Shown: in pieces, positions 54,801 to 63,889 of the stretch | How the letters are laid out: each line of letters starts with the position of its first letter | How positions within the stretch are numbered: position 1 is the stretch's first letter | Assembly: GCF_002960445.1 (NCBI RefSeq) | Contig: NZ_POJD01000075.1 | Location: 32,809-96,808 of the forward strand | Length of the DNA: 64,000 nucleotides | Source: Streptococcus suis | GTDB lineage: Bacteria > Bacillota > Bacilli > Lactobacillales > Streptococcaceae | Direction of reading: 5' to 3' | The notes under the pieces: generated by a model | Databases searched by the model: none | What the model saw: the letters and a program-made list of their open reading frames with translations, nothing else | Told to the model about the DNA's origin: nothing | Translations under genes and position numbers: made by a program

Positions 54801-57800
54801 AAGCACCAGTGCTTCAACTTCAGCAAGTACTTCAGCATCGACTAGCGCCAGCACGTCTGCCTCAACGAGTGCAAGTACCAGCGCTTCAACTTCAGCAAGT
54901 ACTTCAGCTTCAACTTCAGCAAGCACCAGTGCTTCAACGTCGGCAAGTACGTCTGCATCAACAAGCGCAAGCACAAGTGCTTCAACCTCAGCAAGTACAT
55001 CAGCTTCAACTAGCGTAAGTACCTCAGCCTCAACCAGCGCAAGCACCAGTGCTTCAACGTCGGCAAGTACTTCAGCATCAACCAGCGCCAGCACGTCCGC
55101 TTCGACCTCTGCAAGCACGTCCGCATCGACAAGCGCAAGCACCAGTGCTTCAACCTCAGCAAGTACATCAGCTTCAACTAGCGTAAGTACCTCAGCCTCA
55201 ACCAGCGCAAGCACCAGTGCTTCAACGTCGGCAAGTACTTCAGCCTCAACCAGCGCCAGCACGTCCGCTTCGACCAGTGCAAGTACCTCTGCTTCAACTA
55301 GTGCAAGCACCAGTGCTTCAACTTCAGCAAGTACTTCAGCATCAACTAGTGCAAGCACCAGTGCTTCAACTTCAGCAAGCACATCCGCATCGACCAGCGC
55401 AAGCACCAGTGCTTCAACCTCAGCAAGTACGTCTACATCAACCAGCGCAAGCACCAGTGCTTCAACCTCAGCAAGTACCAGCGCTTCCACGTCGGCAAGT
55501 ACGTCAGCATCGACCAGCGCAAGCACCAGCGCTTCAGCGTCAGCAAGTACCTCAGCATCAACTAGCGCAAGTACGAGTGCCTCAACCAGCGCAAGTACCA
55601 GTGCATCGACCTCTGCAAGTACCTCAGCGTCAACCAGCGCCAGCACAAGTGCTTCAACCTCGGCAAGCACGTCCGCATCGACAAGCGCAAGTACCAGTGC
55701 TTCAACGTCGGCAAGTACGTCAGCTTCAACTAGCGCAAGTACATCAGCGTCAACTAGCGCAAGCACCAGTGCTTCAATGTCGGCAAGTACTTCAGCATCA
55801 ACTAGCGCAAGCACCAGTGCTTCAATGTCGGCAAGTACTTCAGCATCAACTAGCGCAAGTACCAGTGCCTCGACGTCAGCCAGCACAAGTGCCTCAACGT
55901 CGGCAAGTACCTCAGCGTCAACCAGCGCAAGCACCAGTGCTTCAACTTCAGCAAGTACCTCTGCCTCAACCAGCGCAAGCACATCAGCTTCAACGTCGGC
56001 AAGTACGTCTGCCTCAACCAGCGCAAGTACGAGTGCTTCAACTTCAGCAAGTACATCAGCGTCAACTAGCGCAAGTACTTCAGCATCAACCAGCGCAAGT
56101 ACTTCAGCATCGACAAGCGCAAGTACCTCAGCTTCAACGTCAGCAAGCACTTCAGCTTCAACCTCGGCAAGTACGTCTGCATCAACCAGCGCAAGCACAA
56201 GTGCTTCAATGTCGGCAAGTACTTCAGCATCAACTAGCGCAAGTACCAGTGCCTCGACGTCAGCCAGCACAAGTGCCTCAACGTCGGCAAGTACCTCTGC
56301 CTCAACAAGCGCAAGCACAAGTGCTTCAACTTCAGCAAGTACGTCTGCATCAACTAGCGTAAGCACATCAGCTTCAACGTCGGCAAGTACGTCAGCATCG
56401 ATAAGCGCAAGTACGAGTGCTTCAACTTCAGCAAGTACCTCAGCGTCAACTAGCGCAAGTACCTCTGCCTCAACCAGCGCAAGTACGTCAGCGTCAACCA
56501 GCGCAAGCACCAGTGCTTCAATGTCGGCAAGTACTTCAGCATCAACCAGCGCCAGCACGTCCGCTTCGACCAGTGCAAGTACCTCTGCTTCAACTAGTGC
56601 AAGCACCAGTGCTTCAACGTCAGCAAGTACGTCTGCATCGACAAGTGCAAGTACGTCCGCTTCAACAAGCGCAAGCACAAGTGCTTCGACGTCAGCAAGC
56701 ACAAGTACTTCAACATCGGCAAGCACGTCCGCATCGACTAGCGCAAGCACAAGTGCTTCAACGTCAGCAAGTACGTCAGCATCGATAAGCGCAAGTACGT
56801 CTGCGTCCACGTCTGCAAGTACATCTGCGTCGACAAGTGCAAGTACTTCCGCATCAACCAGTGCAAGTACGAGTGCCTCGACGTCCGCAAGTACGTCCGC
56901 TTCGACGTCAGCAAGCACGTCAGCCTCAACGTCGGCAAGTACATCTGCATCAACAAGCGCAAGCACGTCCGCTTCGACCTCAGCAAGTACGTCTGCATCG
57001 ACAAGTGCAAGTACGTCCGCTTCAACAAGCGCAAGCACCAGTGCTTCGACGTCAGCAAGCACAAGTACTTCAACATCGGCAAGCACGTCCGCATCGACTA
57101 GCGCAAGCACAAGTGCTTCAACGTCAGCAAGTACCTCTGCATCAACAAGCGCAAGCACCAGTGCTTCGACGTCAGCAAGTACATCAGCGTCGACCAGTGC
57201 AAGTACTTCAGCTTCAACAAGCGCAAGCACAAGTGCCTCAACTTCAGCAAGTACCTCTGCATCAACCAGCGCAAGTACGTCAGCGTCAACCAGCGCAAGC
57301 ACCAGTGCTTCAATGTCGGCAAGTACTTCAGCATCAACTAGCGCAAGTACCAGTGCCTCGACGTCAGCCAGCACAAGTGCCTCAACGTCGGCAAGTACCT
57401 CTGCATCAACCAGCGCAAGTACGAGTGCCTCAACGTCGGCAAGTACCTCTGCGTCGACAAGTGCAAGTACTTCCGCATCAACCAGTGCAAGTACGAGTGC
57501 CTCGACATCAGCAAGTACGTCCGCTTCGACGTCAGCAAGCACGTCAGCCTCAACGTCGGCAAGTACATCTGCATCAACAAGCGCAAGCACGTCCGCTTCA
57601 ACAAGCGCAAGCACAAGTACTTCAACATCGGCAAGCACGTCCGCATCGACTAGCGCAAGCACAAGTGCTTCAACGTCAGCAAGTACGTCAGCATCGATAA
57701 GCGCAAGTACGTCTGCGTCCACGTCTGCAAGTACATCTGCATCAACAAGCGCAAGCACGTCCGCTTCGACCTCAGCAAGTACGTCAGCATCGACAAGTGC

Positions 57801-59811
57801 AAGTACGTCCGCTTCAACAAGCGCAAGCACAAGTGCTTCGACGTCAGCAAGCACAAGTACTTCAACATCGGCAAGCACGTCCGCATCGACTAGCGCAAGC
57901 ACAAGTGCTTCAACGTCAGCAAGTACGTCAGCATCGATAAGCGCAAGTACGTCTGCGTCCACGTCTGCAAGTACATCTGCGTCGACAAGTGCAAGCACAT
58001 CCGCATCGACCAGCGCAAGCACCAGTGCTTCAACCTCAGCAAGTACGTCTACATCAACCAGCGCAAGCACCAGTGCTTCAACCTCAGCAAGTACCAGCGC
58101 TTCCACGTCGGCAAGTACGTCAGCATCGATAAGCGCAAGTACGTCTGCGTCCACGTCAGCAAGTACATCTGCGTCGACAAGTGCAAGTACTTCCGCATCA
58201 ACCAGTGCAAGTACCAGTGCCTCGACGTCCGCAAGTACGTCCGCTTCGACCTCAGCAAGCACGTCAGCCTCAACGTCGGCAAGTACATCTGCATCAACAA
58301 GCGCAAGCACGTCCGCTTCGACCTCAGCAAGTACGTCTGCATCGACAAGTGCAAGTACGTCCGCTTCAACAAGCGCAAGCACAAGTGCTTCGACGTCAGC
58401 AAGCACAAGTACTTCAACATCGGCAAGCACGTCCGCATCGACTAGCGCAAGCACAAGTGCTTCAACGTCAGCAAGTACCTCTGCATCAACTAGCGCAAGC
58501 ACCAGTGCTTCGACGTCAGCAAGTACATCAGCGTCGACCAGTGCAAGTACTTCAGCATCAACTAGCGCAAGCACAAGTGCCTCAACTTCAGCAAGTGCCT
58601 CAACGTCGGCAAGTACCTCTGCGTCGACAAGTGCAAGTACTTCCGCATCAACCAGTGCAAGTACGAGTGCCTCGACATCAGCAAGTACGTCCGCCTCAAC
58701 GTCGGCAAGTACATCTGCATCAACAAGCGCAAGCACGTCCGCTTCAACAAGCGCAAGCACAAGTACTTCAACATCGGCAAGCACGTCCGCATCGACTAGC
58801 GCAAGCACAAGTGCTTCAACGTCAGCAAGTACGTCAGCATCGATAAGCGCAAGTACGTCTGCGTCCACGTCTGCAAGTACATCTGCGTCGACAAGTGCAA
58901 GTACTTCCGCATCAACCAGTGCAAGTACGAGTGCCTCGACGTCCGCAAGCACGTCAGCCTCAACGTCGGCAAGTACCTCTGCATCAACTAGCGCAAGCAC
59001 GTCCGCTTCGACGTCAGCAAGTACGTCCGCGTCAACCAGCGCAAGTACCAGTGCCTCGACGTCAGCAAGTACCTCAGCGTCGACAAGTGCAAGTGCTTCA
59101 GCATCGACTAGCGCAAGCACAAGTGCTTCAACATCAGCAAGTACATCTGCGTCGACAAGTGCAAGCACCAGTGCTTCAACATCAGCAAGTACATCTGCGT
59201 CAACCAGCGCAAGCACCAGTGCTTCAACATCAGCAAGTACCTCAGCGTCGACAAGTGCAAGCACCAGTGCTTCAACATCAGCAAGTACCTCAGCGTCGAC
59301 AAGTGCAAGCACCAGTGCTTCAACATCAGCAAGTACATCTGCGTCAACCAGCGCAAGCACCAGTGCATCAATGTCGGCCAGCACGTCCGCATCGACTAGC
59401 GCAAGCACCAGTGCTTCAACATCAGCAAGTACGAGTGCCTCGACGTCAGCAAGTACCAGTGCTTCAACGTCGGCAAGTACTTCAGCATCGATCAGCGCAA
59501 GTACCAGTGCTTCAACGTCAGTAAGTACGTCTGCCTCAACGAGTGCAAGTACCAGCGCTTCAACATCGGCCTCAACGTCGGCAAGTACTTCAGCGTCAAC
59601 AAGTGCAAGTACATCTGCCTCGACGTCAGCAAGCACGTCTGCGATGACATCTGAAACTGCAAAACCGGCAAAACGGAATGCAGCGAAGTTACCTAACACA
59701 GGTGAGACACAGTCTGCAACAGCAGGTATGTTGAGTGCATCAATGTTACTCGGAGCCTTTGCGCTTCTAGCTAAACGTCGCCGCAAGGATCAAGAAGACG
59801 ATGAAATCTAA
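48868..59811 (+). CDS. giant serine-rich repeat (SRR) glycoprotein adhesin, LPNTG-anchored
   Basis: A 3647-aa surface protein. Residues 20-28 are a KxxKxGKxW accessory-Sec signal motif (KMHKSGKNW), with the hydrophobic core and AAS-like segment up to about residue 92. A short Ser-rich region SRR1 (~140-230) is followed by a ~1350-aa non-repeat region (~230-1576). That region begins with a helical part, then beta-rich Ig/cadherin-like and Rib-like modules, such as those starting [20 protein letters not shown] and [23 protein letters not shown]2 (~1577-3591) has about 500 near-perfect SAST tetrads with rare V, I, M, T or S variants. LPNTG at 3608-3612, a hydrophobic stretch and [12 protein letters not shown] follow. 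The likely function is adhesion, fimbria-like, as reported for SssP1 of S. suis. It is predicted to be O-glycosylated and exported by the adjacent system. Confidence 0.95.
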   Translation: MNRKRFNKDFDEIGRKSRVKMHKSGKNWVRTVLSQLSLLRVIKGRGQETIAMPLIEKQERLESSRLTYLKALLASGAVVSGTALAPDIFAEEQVVAVENQLEGETDTLVDKDVVIVETVTSEVVSEQVVSVSTVISEQPSISDTSSQSLSYSASLSSSEVTSQSLLTSESVSQSASDSLSSSESASSSASVSTSTSASTSTSVSASVSASESLSASVATKSSLTHSTTNVPSSVSLTENRTASTEVTSSQTSQTSLEEASSDQTSSSLVASEDKGATSWGQVLHLTGIDPELAPTNSAILAVATASSEVTTGLLANSLNSSSSSQSETAQEANSLDYSNLDLAIESLNHALAFPEVDASITTVSRYEKYQAALQTAQTVWTEALELRSSLSASQEQVEAMAQKAGQAAISLAGRINQIKAASGMLRMTEGSGVRTSIVNWTNATTTGVIRAVRGTVTNLADANPVKTIQWEVDVRTAAGYLGFYVSMDAEQTLTAAPSLNGASLRENTNIDRKVLEATVEGTRVTGRSYTHLSRLNSGTYTIRFTTTTEDPSGARIFVQAGTNSVNNPSVRVGATSVQGTNITNYDYPTATAAGGNHSVQRPGRAILTMADVADVVKPKITRADDIFVFKDTPIRVVDQNGNYLSDQMAFATVWDDRGVTGVNVSNKTNNPNADWATTQKNITELGLTPSVSGNKLYVSGTSNQTLANTYEGERQIFITDAAGNRNLSNSTDGNTEVIAVRIIDVHSIVTNISKDVPANQILDRIKSELNAKIQSNELQEANLKYVIDETTLPGVNETKNITVKFWAKIADWQGTNGPDADTRTQHLEATAQVLVNYPPSITNVAQNVYVFDQTATTVAKTIATVTDTANQTITNTISGAPGLSANAAGQITANQTFTGGVGAHQATLTATDNHNNSATANFVVRAFDVTGGQPMDAEVGSKVTTEAILNHVKATATGGAAGLAGSGLDNIANYRILSGYDTHQPTLGQKTVRVRVTLTDGNYKDVDVQINYRDTQVPSATLRTNAIYAFEGQALHSPIALASLSDNSNGSGLTSGQARAQIVMANSTTENGKGLTIDISGQVSGTPTLGSQGTYDNRVLVQDYVGNTGYSNTFNMHIMRVNPVTETREYTGSNQFTQDEIASLIKNKIAADSGISVADLSVLTYTIPNHTYAVGSQAIQATVITPAGDTKMVPVTLNYTDTRNPTITSSRDVTVFAGKPVEMVGNTNLIPVTATDVSGVTYQLNNASFGITVNPSTGQVEGTAVGNPGIYSRTVTVTDGQGRITTSPMFKIYVIQANSSTIEREYGQTISVDEIKGAISLDRGTNGSPVDVRMELLSPIPHNANGTVQVRLTTAENVTTVVDVPVIYTNQAPVITVPSPKTVLKQPTGRPTTVNLTDGVIVSDREDDRSATDNLVTTVTYDILDSNGRSVLQVPAASASTVDLGNLAAGDYTVRVSALDSGGTQTVTGTYPLRINENTPPVITATDRTLDRSDAPQIDLSVGVTIQDTEDNASGTPLTVTYKVVDAKGVTIYEGTNPAISSNLLRAGVYSVTVSATDSYGEKTVKTFSLTVTDRVSVSNSISLSASESASTSASTSASTSASTSASTSVSTSASTSASTSASTSASTSASTSASTSASTSASTSASTSASTSASTSASTSSSTSASTSASASASTSASTSASTSASTSVSTSASTSASTSASTSASTSASTSASTSASTSASTSASTSASTSASTSASTSASTSASTSASTSASTSASTSASTSASISASTSASTSTSTSASTSASTSASTSASTSASTSASTSASTSASTSASTSASTSASTSASTSASTSASTSASTSASTSASTSASTSASTSASTSASTSASTSASTSVSTSASTSASTSASTSASTSASTSASTSASTSASTSASTSASTSASTSASTSASTSASTSASTSASTSASTSASTSASTSASTSASTSASTSASTSASTSASTSASTSASTSASTSASTSASTSASTSASTSASTSASTSASTSASTSASTSASTSASTSASTSASTSASTSASTSVSTSASTSASTSASTSASTSASTSASTSASTSASTSASTSASTSASTSASTSASTSVSTSASTSASTSASTSASTSASTSASTSASTSASTSASTSASTSASTSASTSASTSASTSASTSASTSASTSASTSASTSASTSTSTSASTSASTSASTSASTSASTSASTSASTSASASASTSASTSASTSASTSASTSASTSASTSASTSASTSASTSASTSASTSASTSASTSASTSASTSASTSASTSASTSASMSASTSASTSASTSASMSASTSASTSASTSASTSASTSASTSASTSASTSASTSASTSASTSASTSASTSASTSASTSASTSASTSASTSASTSASTSASTSASTSASTSASTSASTSASTSASTSASTSASTSASTSASTSASMSASTSASTSASTSASTSASTSASTSASTSASTSASTSASTSASTSASTSVSTSASTSASTSASISASTSASTSASTSASTSASTSASTSASTSASTSASTSASMSASTSASTSASTSASTSASTSASTSASTSASTSASTSASTSASTSASTSASTSASTSASTSTSTSASTSASTSASTSASTSASTSASISASTSASTSASTSASTSASTSASTSASTSASTSASTSASTSASTSASTSASTSASTSASTSASTSASTSASTSASTSASTSASTSASTSASTSTSTSASTSASTSASTSASTSASTSASTSASTSASTSASTSASTSASTSASTSASTSASTSASTSASTSASTSASTSASTSASMSASTSASTSASTSASTSASTSASTSASTSASTSASTSASTSASTSASTSASTSASTSASTSASTSASTSASTSASTSASTSASTSASTSASTSASTSASTSTSTSASTSASTSASTSASTSASTSASISASTSASTSASTSASTSASTSASTSASTSASTSASTSASTSASTSASTSASTSTSTSASTSASTSASTSASTSASTSASISASTSASTSASTSASTSASTSASTSASTSASTSASTSTSTSASTSASTSASTSASTSASTSASISASTSASTSASTSASTSASTSASTSASTSASTSASTSASTSASTSASTSASTSASTSASTSASTSASTSASTSASTSASTSASTSASTSASTSTSTSASTSASTSASTSASTSASTSASTSASTSASTSASTSASTSASTSASTSASTSASTSASASTSASTSASTSASTSASTSASTSASTSASTSASTSASTSASTSASTSASTSASTSTSTSASTSASTSASTSASTSASTSASISASTSASTSASTSASTSASTSASTSASTSASTSASTSASTSASTSASTSASTSASTSASTSASTSASTSASTSASTSASTSASASASTSASTSASTSASTSASTSASTSASTSASTSASTSASTSASTSASTSASTSASTSASTSASTSASTSASTSASTSASTSASTSASTSASMSASTSASTSASTSASTSASTSASTSASTSASTSASTSASISASTSASTSVSTSASTSASTSASTSASTSASTSASTSASTSASTSASTSAMTSETAKPAKRNAAKLPNTGETQSATAGMLSASMLLGAFALLAKRRRKDQEDDEI
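53629..59640 (+). repeat. SRR2 coding repeat: 12-bp SAST units with higher-order duplications
   Basis: About 6 kb of DNA encodes (Ser-Ala-Ser-Thr)n using all six Ser codons in mixed order, so the protein is far more uniform than the DNA. Larger blocks recur: a marker AGTACTTCAACATCGGCAAG, which encodes a Thr-variant unit, appears near 56701, 57061, 57613, 57853, 58405 and 58759. Spacings are 360, 552, 240, 552 and 354, all multiples of 6. A second marker, GCATCGATAAGCGCAAGTAC (Ile variant), follows several of these at constant distance. Confidence 0.9.
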
Positions 59812-59903
59812 TAGGATGTGTTGTTCTGTAGTTGGAACTAAGATGATTGAAATAAGGTAGACAAATTTCAGTCAGGACCAACTTAAAAAGAACATACAAA
59901 AAT

Positions 59904-59956
59904 AGCTCTATAATTCGTTAGTGGGTAGAACCATTGACGACATATAGAGCTTTTTT
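59904..59956 (+). terminator. SRR gene terminator, possibly derived from an insertion sequence end
   Basis: AGCTCTATA / TATAGAGCT stem with an inner AGTGG/CCATT pairing and T6. The arrangement resembles ends of ISL3-type elements in streptococci from memory; that origin is weakly supported. Confidence 0.6.
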
Positions 59957-60021
59957 CTTGGTAGATGGATTGACTATCTATGTTTTTTGGGAATAGTAGG
60001 TGTTACGGTTAGGCTAATTTA

Positions 60022-60030
60022 TGGTACAAT
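60022..60030 (+). promoter_or_regulatory. extended -10 directly before the ABC-F gene
   Basis: TGG-TACAAT ends six bases before the ATG at 60037, leaving no room for a ribosome site; points to a leaderless transcript. Confidence 0.5.
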
Positions 60031-60036
60031 AATTCT

Positions 60037-61935
60037 ATGATTATTCTAAGTGGAAACAAGATTGAGCGCTCCTTTGCGGGCGAAGTTTTATTTAACAATA
60101 TCAATATTCAGGTAGATGAACGAGACAGAATTGCCCTTGTCGGAAAAAATGGAGCAGGCAAGTCCACCTTGCTCAAAATTCTTGTGGGAGAAGAAACAGC
60201 GACCAGCGGTGAGATTTCTACCAAGAGAGATCTATCGCTTTCTTATCTGGCACAGGACAGTCGATTCCAGTCGGAAAATACCATTTACGATGAGATGCTC
60301 CATGTCTTTGACGACTTGCGGACGACAGAAAAACGTCTACGTGGTATGGAAGAGCAGATGGGCAGTTTGTCTGGTAATGAACTCGACCAGCTCATGAAGA
60401 CTTACGATAGCTTGTCGGAGGAATTTCGTCTGGCTGGTGGTTTTAACTATGAGGCAGACATCCGTGCTATTTTGAACGGATTTAAGTTTGACAAGACCAT
60501 GTGGGACATGAAAATCTCTGAGTTATCAGGCGGTCAGAATACTCGACTTGCACTGGCAAAAATGCTGCTTGAAAGCCCAGAACTCTTGGTGCTGGACGAG
60601 CCGACCAACCACCTGGACATTGACACGATTGCTTGGCTGGAAAACTACCTGGTGCATTACAAAGGAGCCTTGATTATCGTCAGCCATGACCGCTATTTCT
60701 TGGACAAGGTGGCGACACTAACACTGGATTTGACCAAGCATTCCTTGGATCGCTATGTGGGCAATTATTCTCAGTTTGTCGAGCTCAAAGAACAGAAGCT
60801 GCAGACAGAGATGCAAAACTATGAAAAGCAGCAGAAGGAAATTGCCAAACTAGAAGACTTTGTCCAGAAAAATATTGTCCGTGCTTCGACTACCAAGCGT
60901 GCCCAGGCTAGACGTAAACAATTGGAAAAGATGGAGCGACTGGACAAGCCAACAACTGGGCAGAAGTCTGCCAACATGACCTTCCAGTCGGACAAGACTT
61001 CTGGCAATATCGTCTTGACGGTGGAAAATGCTGCGGTGGGTTACGATGGAGACATTCTCTCTCAGCCTATTTCCATTGACCAACGAAAGCTGGATGCCAT
61101 TGCCATAGTCGGTCCGAATGGTATCGGAAAAACAACCCTGCTCAAGTCCATCATCGGAGCTCTGCCATTTATCAAAGGGGAAGCCAAGCTCGGTGCCAAT
61201 GTGGAAGTGGGCTACTACGACCAGACCCAGTCGGCCCTGACGCCTTCCAACACGGTCTTGGAGGAGCTCTGGTCCGCCTTTCCGACCACACCTGAAGTGG
61301 AAATTCGCAACCGCCTTGGAGCCTTCCTCTTCTCAGGTGATGACGTCAAAAAGTCTGTGTCCATGCTATCGGGTGGGGAAAAAGCCCGCCTGCTCTTGGC
61401 CAAGCTATCCATGGAAAATAACAACTTCCTCATCCTCGACGAGCCGACCAACCACCTGGACATCGACAGCAAGGAAGTGCTGGAAAATGCCCTGATTGAC
61501 TTTGACGGCACCCTGCTCTTTGTTAGCCACGACCGCTATTTCATCAACCGCGTCGCCACCAAGGTCCTGGAAATCTCGGAAACTGGCTCCACGCTCTACT
61601 TGGGCGACTATGACTATTATTTGGAGAAAAAGGCAGAGCAGGAAGCAGATGCCCAGCCTGACCAGCTAGAAAGTACCAGCCAATCAGCCGGAGCCATGGA
61701 CTACCAAGCCCAAAAGGAAAACCAAAAAGAGCAACGCAAACTGGCTCGCCGCATCGAGCAAATTGAGGCAGAAATCGATAGCATCGAAAACCGCTTAAGC
61801 GAGCTCAACCAAGCCATGCTAGAAACCAACGACATCGGTCAGCTGACCAATCACCAGAAAGAAATCGACCAACTGACCAGTCAACAAGAAAGCCTCATGG
61901 AAGAATGGGAAGAATTATCCGAGCAGATGGGCTAG
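60037..61935 (+). CDS. ABC-F family ATPase (YdiF-like)
   Basis: A 632-aa soluble protein with two ABC domains: Walker A GKNGAGKSTLL (residue ~35), signature LSGGQNTRLALAKMLL, Walker B LLVLDEPTNHLDIDTIAWLE; then GPNGIGKTTLL, LSGGEKARLLLAKL and LILDEPTNHLDIDSKEVLEN. A charged linker (the P-site tRNA interaction motif region, residues ~245-315) and a C-terminal coiled coil (~555-632) complete the YdiF-type layout. ABC-F proteins act on ribosomes; this is a housekeeping-type member rather than a typical antibiotic-resistance subclass, by layout. No ribosome site precedes the start, but MIILSGNKIERSF is the conserved family N-terminus. Confidence 0.9.
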   Translation: MIILSGNKIERSFAGEVLFNNINIQVDERDRIALVGKNGAGKSTLLKILVGEETATSGEISTKRDLSLSYLAQDSRFQSENTIYDEMLHVFDDLRTTEKRLRGMEEQMGSLSGNELDQLMKTYDSLSEEFRLAGGFNYEADIRAILNGFKFDKTMWDMKISELSGGQNTRLALAKMLLESPELLVLDEPTNHLDIDTIAWLENYLVHYKGALIIVSHDRYFLDKVATLTLDLTKHSLDRYVGNYSQFVELKEQKLQTEMQNYEKQQKEIAKLEDFVQKNIVRASTTKRAQARRKQLEKMERLDKPTTGQKSANMTFQSDKTSGNIVLTVENAAVGYDGDILSQPISIDQRKLDAIAIVGPNGIGKTTLLKSIIGALPFIKGEAKLGANVEVGYYDQTQSALTPSNTVLEELWSAFPTTPEVEIRNRLGAFLFSGDDVKKSVSMLSGGEKARLLLAKLSMENNNFLILDEPTNHLDIDSKEVLENALIDFDGTLLFVSHDRYFINRVATKVLEISETGSTLYLGDYDYYLEKKAEQEADAQPDQLESTSQSAGAMDYQAQKENQKEQRKLARRIEQIEAEIDSIENRLSELNQAMLETNDIGQLTNHQKEIDQLTSQQESLMEEWEELSEQMG

Positions 61936-62097
61936 GTTGACAGGAAGTTGACAAGAGGCTCAAACCCTTGATAGAACAGGATTGCAAGCCAGTCTTGCGG
62001 AGTTAGCAAGACCACCTTTCGCTAAAAAAGTCCAGAGCAAGCCAGTCTTTCTTGGCAAACATCGACCAAGAAGCTAAGATAAGTATAGAGATTAGCA

Positions 62098-62193
62098 TCA
62101 CTTCTCGAAGGTGGTGTCAACATCTCAGCGCAGTGGTTGATTGGCAGATTTGTTCGTGTTGCACACTTCAAATCTGGCCTAATCAACTGTGCG
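62098..62193 (+). repeat. dispersed repeat with long hairpin upstream of the regulator gene
   Basis: Contains the segment shared with 48379-48421, followed by a near-perfect long stem: CGCAGTGGTTGATTGGCAGA.. (62129-62152) pairs with 62169-62193 around a 16-nt loop. A second hairpin GGGCGGGAC..GAACTC / GAGTTC.GTCCCGC (about 62195-62240) follows just before the regulator's ribosome site. The rest of 61936-62258 shows no coding potential. Confidence 0.7.
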
Positions 62194-62258
62194 GGGGCGG
62201 GACGACGAACTCTTTTTCATTTTTCGAGTTCTGTCCCGCTCCCTGAAAGGAGAAAGAA

Positions 62259-62735
62259 ATGAACTTTGAACAGCAAATCAAAGACTTACGAAAAAAGAAA
62301 GGTTTGACTCAGGAACAGTTTGCCCTCAAACTCAATGTGACACGGCAGGCTGTTTCCAACTGGGAAAATGACAAAAATCTGCCCGACTTGGAACTTTTGA
62401 TTCTCATGTCCTCTGTCTTTTTGATCTCCTTAGATTACCTTATCTTAGGAGGAACTGACATGAACAACATGACAGAAAAACTTGTAAAAGACGGTCGCGA
62501 AGGCCGCCGTACCCAGATGCACCTGACCATTACCATTATTGGTAGTTTTCTCATGCTTCTCGGCTTCGTCTGCTTTGTCATCAAGGCAAACTCAGTCGAA
62601 TATGTCGATGCCAAGGGCATTCTGCATGAAAATTTTTACCTCATTCCAGTCGGCTACTTGCTGGTCTTTACAGGAGCCATTGCCACGCTCCTATCAGGCC
62701 TAGCCCTGCACCGCTTTAGAAAAGAATACAAATAA
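62259..62735 (+). CDS. XRE-family helix-turn-helix regulator with membrane segments
   Basis: A 158-aa protein: N-terminal HTH (QIKDLRKKKGLTQEQFALKL, then TRQAVSNWENDKNLPDLELL; residues ~5-60) and two C-terminal hydrophobic segments (TIIGSFLMLLGFVCFVI, ~90-108; YLLVFTGAIATLLSGLAL, ~132-150). This layout is common for small membrane-linked regulators in Firmicutes; the signal is unknown. AAAGGAG precedes the ATG. rlmA starts one base after its stop codon, so the two are co-transcribed. Confidence 0.87.
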   Translation: MNFEQQIKDLRKKKGLTQEQFALKLNVTRQAVSNWENDKNLPDLELLILMSSVFLISLDYLILGGTDMNNMTEKLVKDGREGRRTQMHLTITIIGSFLMLLGFVCFVIKANSVEYVDAKGILHENFYLIPVGYLLVFTGAIATLLSGLALHRFRKEYK

Positions 62736-62736
62736 G

Positions 62737-63564
62737 ATGACCAAACACCAACATTTTGCCAATAGCGACCAATTTTTCGCCTGTCCACATTGTGGGCAGG
62801 CTCTTGGTCTTGACCTCAACAGCCTCCGCTGTCCCAACCGCCACACCTTCGACATCGCCAAGCAGGGCTATGTCAACCTGGCACCCCAAGTCAAGCAGTC
62901 CGCCAACTACCACAAGTCTAGCTTTGAAAACCGCCAGGCCTTTTTAGAGGCAGGCTATTACGACCATCTCTATGAAGCTTTGGAGGGGAAAATAGCAGAG
63001 CTGGGCTTGCGGTCTGTCTTGGACATCGGCTGTGGAGAGGGTTTTTATTCCCGTAAGTTAGCCGAGAAAATGGACTTGGACATTCTTGCTTTTGATATTT
63101 CCAAGGACTCCATTCTCTTGGCAGCCAAATCTGACAGGACCAAGTCGGTCAAATGGTTTGTCGGTGACTTAACCAAGTTACCTATTCAAGACAAGACAAT
63201 TGACGGCATCTTGGACATCTTTTCCCCAGCTAATTACCAGGAATTTGCCAGAGTGCTGAAAGTTGGTGGGGCTATTCTCAAGCTGGTCCCAGGACCCAAT
63301 CACCTCAAGGAGCTCCGCCATTTAGCTAAAGACCAACTCCGCAAGGAGTCCTATGATAACCAGGCTATCGTGGACCATTTCAAGTCTTACCTAGGGCAGG
63401 TGGAGCAAGTACTGGTCAGTCGGACCTTGCCGATTAGCCTAGAACATGCCCAAGTCTTGGCAGACATGACGCCCCTCTTTTTCCAAGTGGACCAGTCCAA
63501 GTTGGACTTGAGCCAGCTGACCGAGATTACGATTGAGGGACTGCTCTTGATTGGAACTATATAA
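62737..63564 (+). CDS. rlmA: 23S rRNA (guanine-N1)-methyltransferase RlmA
   Basis: A 275-aa enzyme with an N-terminal zinc finger (FACPHCGQALGLD ... LRCPNRHTFD) and a Rossmann methyltransferase domain (VLDIGCGEGFYSRKLA, residue ~94; LDIFSPANYQEF, residue ~161). RlmA(II)-type proteins methylate G748 in 23S rRNA helix 35 of Gram-positives, near the macrolide site. The last residues (LLLIGTI) differ from the LIGK-type ending I recall in pneumococcus, and foreign erm(B) flanking DNA begins immediately afterwards, so the 3' end may have been altered by insertion. Confidence 0.9.
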   Translation: MTKHQHFANSDQFFACPHCGQALGLDLNSLRCPNRHTFDIAKQGYVNLAPQVKQSANYHKSSFENRQAFLEAGYYDHLYEALEGKIAELGLRSVLDIGCGEGFYSRKLAEKMDLDILAFDISKDSILLAAKSDRTKSVKWFVGDLTKLPIQDKTIDGILDIFSPANYQEFARVLKVGGAILKLVPGPNHLKELRHLAKDQLRKESYDNQAIVDHFKSYLGQVEQVLVSRTLPISLEHAQVLADMTPLFFQVDQSKLDLSQLTEITIEGLLLIGTI

Positions 63565-63606
63565 AAAATAAAGAGTGTGTTGATAGTGCAGTATCTTAAA
63601 ATTTTG

Positions 63607-63612
63607 TATAAT
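63607..63612 (+). promoter_or_regulatory. erm(B) promoter -10
   Basis: TATAAT about 58 bases before the leader peptide ATG; the surrounding sequence matches the well-known erm(B) upstream region from memory. Confidence 0.7.
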
Positions 63613-63669
63613 AGGAATTGAAGTTAAATTAGATGCTAAAAATTTGTAATTAAGAAGGAGGGATTTGTC

Positions 63670-63684
63670 ATGTTGGTATTCTAA
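63670..63684 (+). CDS. erm(B) leader peptide, truncated (MLVF then stop)
   Basis: After a GGAGGG ribosome site the leader starts MLVF, then meets TAA at 63682-63684. The known ErmBL begins MLVFQMR. The stop arises from a 12-bp tandem duplication (TAAATGCGTTAT at 63682-63693 and CAAATGCGTTAT at 63694-63705) whose first copy carries C-to-T. Confidence 0.8.
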   Translation: MLVF

Positions 63685-63765
63685 ATGCGTTATCAAATGC
63701 GTTATGTAGATAAAACATCTACTGTTTTGAAACAGACTAAAAACAGTGATTACGCAGATAAATAA
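63685..63765 (+). CDS. downstream leader frame (MRYQMRYVDK...), possible reinitiation
   Basis: Directly after the TAA, in the same frame, an ATG opens a 26-aa peptide that continues as the usual ErmBL sequence (MRYVDKTSTVLKQTKNSDYA), keeping the VDK region where drug-dependent stalling occurs. Translation would need termination-reinitiation; the original ribosome site is 15 bases further away. Confidence 0.5.
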   Translation: MRYQMRYVDKTSTVLKQTKNSDYADK

Positions 63766-63860
63766 ATACGTTAGATTAATTCCTACCAGTGACTAATCTT
63801 ATGACTTTTTAAACAGATAACTAAAATTACAAACAAATCGTTTAACTTCTGTATTTGTTT

Positions 63861-63889
63861 ATAGATGTAATCACTTCAGGAGTGATAAC
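63861..63889 (+). promoter_or_regulatory. erm(B) ribosome-site hairpin
   Basis: GTAATCACT-TCAGG-AGTGATAAC: a hairpin with the ribosome site AGGAG at its loop/stem junction, just before the erm(B) ATG. The 3' arm has A where a perfect stem would need T, leaving one mismatch. Confidence 0.6.

Noticed and set aside
53514..59786. 2090-codon minus-strand frame as a real gene
   Set aside because: It lies fully opposite the SRR repeats, has no promoter or ribosome site recognised, and its composition follows from the antisense reading of Ser/Ala/Thr codons.
59904..59956. Insertion sequence next to the SRR gene
   Set aside because: Only a terminator-like hairpin resembling an IS end was seen; no transposase fragment could be identified.
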